This document shows positions 41,567-42,173 of a stretch of 42,173 bases of DNA, in pieces. The stretch comes from Obelidium mucronatum. Taxonomy: Eukaryota; Chytridiomycota; Chytridiomycetes; Chytridiales; Chytriomycetaceae. The notes beneath the pieces are model-generated. The model worked only from the letters and a program-made list of their open reading frames with translations, was not told the origin of the DNA and searched no databases. Where the stretch lies: positions 1 through 42,173 of the forward strand of contig JAIVFH010000233.1 in the NCBI GenBank assembly GCA_025765595.1, given 5' to 3'. The first letter of the stretch is position 1, and the number at the start of each line of letters is the position of its first letter. The translations under genes were made by a program, and so were the position numbers.

Positions 41567-41640
41567 CACCCGCATTGGGATTCGAACACGGGTTCCTCTT
41601 GCCGCAGCACGGTATTTCCCCAATTACACCAATCAACCAC
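41567..41640 (-). pseudogene. tRNA-like sequence with intact A and B boxes
   Basis: On the minus strand TGGTGTAATTGG fits the polymerase III A box and GTTCGAATC the B box, followed by TTTTTT. The D stem GTGT/ATAC pairs. The acceptor (GGTTGAT) has no matching 3' strand and the anticodon and T stems do not form. Probably a decayed tRNA or a tRNA-derived SINE head. Confidence 0.4.
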
Positions 41641-41754
41641 TATTTTCTAATGAACAGAAGGGAATATGAACAATACAAAAACGACCATATCTTAACAGAT
41701 GTTGTGAGGATAACCCTAGATGTACAATACCAGCGGCCATTGTTGAACTGAAAT

Positions 41755-41990
41755 GCACTCAAAACCAGAATCGAGAGAAGCCCTGGGTTCGAGACAAGCA
41801 CTTGAATCAACCCTCGAATTGAGAGAAGAACTTGAATCAACCCTCAAATCGAGAGAAGAACTTAAATCGAGAGAAGCGCTTGAAACAAGAGATGCCGTTG
41901 AATCTCCTGTAGAATGAAGAGGGGTTCTTGAATCGAAAGGAGTTCTTGAATCGAAAGGAGCGCTCGAATCGCGAGGATGCGCGAGGGAGT
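41755..41990. repeat. Degenerate 15-bp minisatellite (CTTGAATCGAGAGAAG type)
   Basis: About ten tandem units of CTTGAATC(G/A)A(G/A)AG(A/G)A spaced 15 or 30 bp. Read on the plus strand a unit encodes LESRE-like heptad-compatible repeats (start MHSKPESREALG at 41751), broken by a TGA at about 41915. It could be the coding start of a gene leaving the window, but no further support is visible in 41990-42173. Confidence 0.7.
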
Positions 41991-42173
41991 CAATGGAGAA
42001 GAACCAAGGGAAATTCAACAAAACAGCGCCGGAAGACCACCGAACAAGGCAGGCGAAAGTGCGGACAACTTTGATAATGACAACAGATGGATTTTGCCAA
42101 CATTTGAATCTCTAGAAGACGGTTATGGGCTGCAGTCCCAGTCCCCAGAATTGTCGATATGCCGAAATGGGCA

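Noticed and set aside
41716..42021. Minus-strand Ser/Asp-rich 101-codon frame
   Set aside because: Produced by the 15-bp minisatellite, which is open in several frames.

Overview
This is a nuclear segment of a eukaryote, most likely an early-diverging (zoosporic or chytrid-like) fungus. Genes carry many short GT-AG introns (about 40-100 nt, often with a CTAAC/CTGAC branch site). There is a polymerase III tRNA-Ala, a fungal-type amino-acid permease, and transposons typical of fungi (KDZ with CxC5/CxC6-like clusters, piggyBac, Copia). The organism is inferred from gene style; no marker gene fixes it.

Positions 1-10 kb are ordinary host genome: the 3' part of a MNN1-like mannosyltransferase carrying a one-base frameshift, tRNA-Ala(CGC), a small secreted Ala/Gly/Cys-rich protein, an MCFD2-like EF-hand protein, a complete seven-exon WRAP73/WDR8 orthologue, a low-complexity coiled-coil protein, and a thirteen-exon AAAP amino-acid transporter. 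Short palindromes of the type ACCGCC-GAA-GGCGGT, with paired stem changes, sit in WRAP73 introns and between genes. A poorly resolved multi-exon gene occupies 10.1-11.6 kb.

Positions 11.6-39 kb are a nested transposon graveyard. Its core (about 15-29.7 kb) is a KDZ-family DNA transposon complex. The inner copy (17269-22206, 9-bp target duplication) carries an intact four-exon gene with a TET/JBP-like 2-oxoglutarate/Fe(II) dioxygenase signature (H217-x-D219, H about 270-273, R301). It also carries an intact JmjC-like gene (H156-x-D158, H235) and an internally deleted CxC5-KDZ transposase. It is inserted in frame position within another copy of the same transposase gene. Downstream are two further cargo genes, then a tandem duplicate whose differences are concentrated at CpG sites, as expected from 5-methylcytosine deamination. 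Together these suggest a mobile element carrying its own chromatin or DNA-demethylation enzymes.

Further right lie an apparently intact piggyBac (30200-33132; 13-bp perfect TIRs, TTAA duplication, transposase with an N-terminal PHD finger, and a second small ORF), broken Copia LTR elements, hAT-like MITEs filled with degenerate GGGCCC/GGANTCC palindromic words, and a 1.2-kb element with about 43-bp TIRs. Positions 39.2-41.4 kb hold a multi-exon minus-strand gene of unknown function. The window ends with a tRNA-like sequence and a 15-bp minisatellite.
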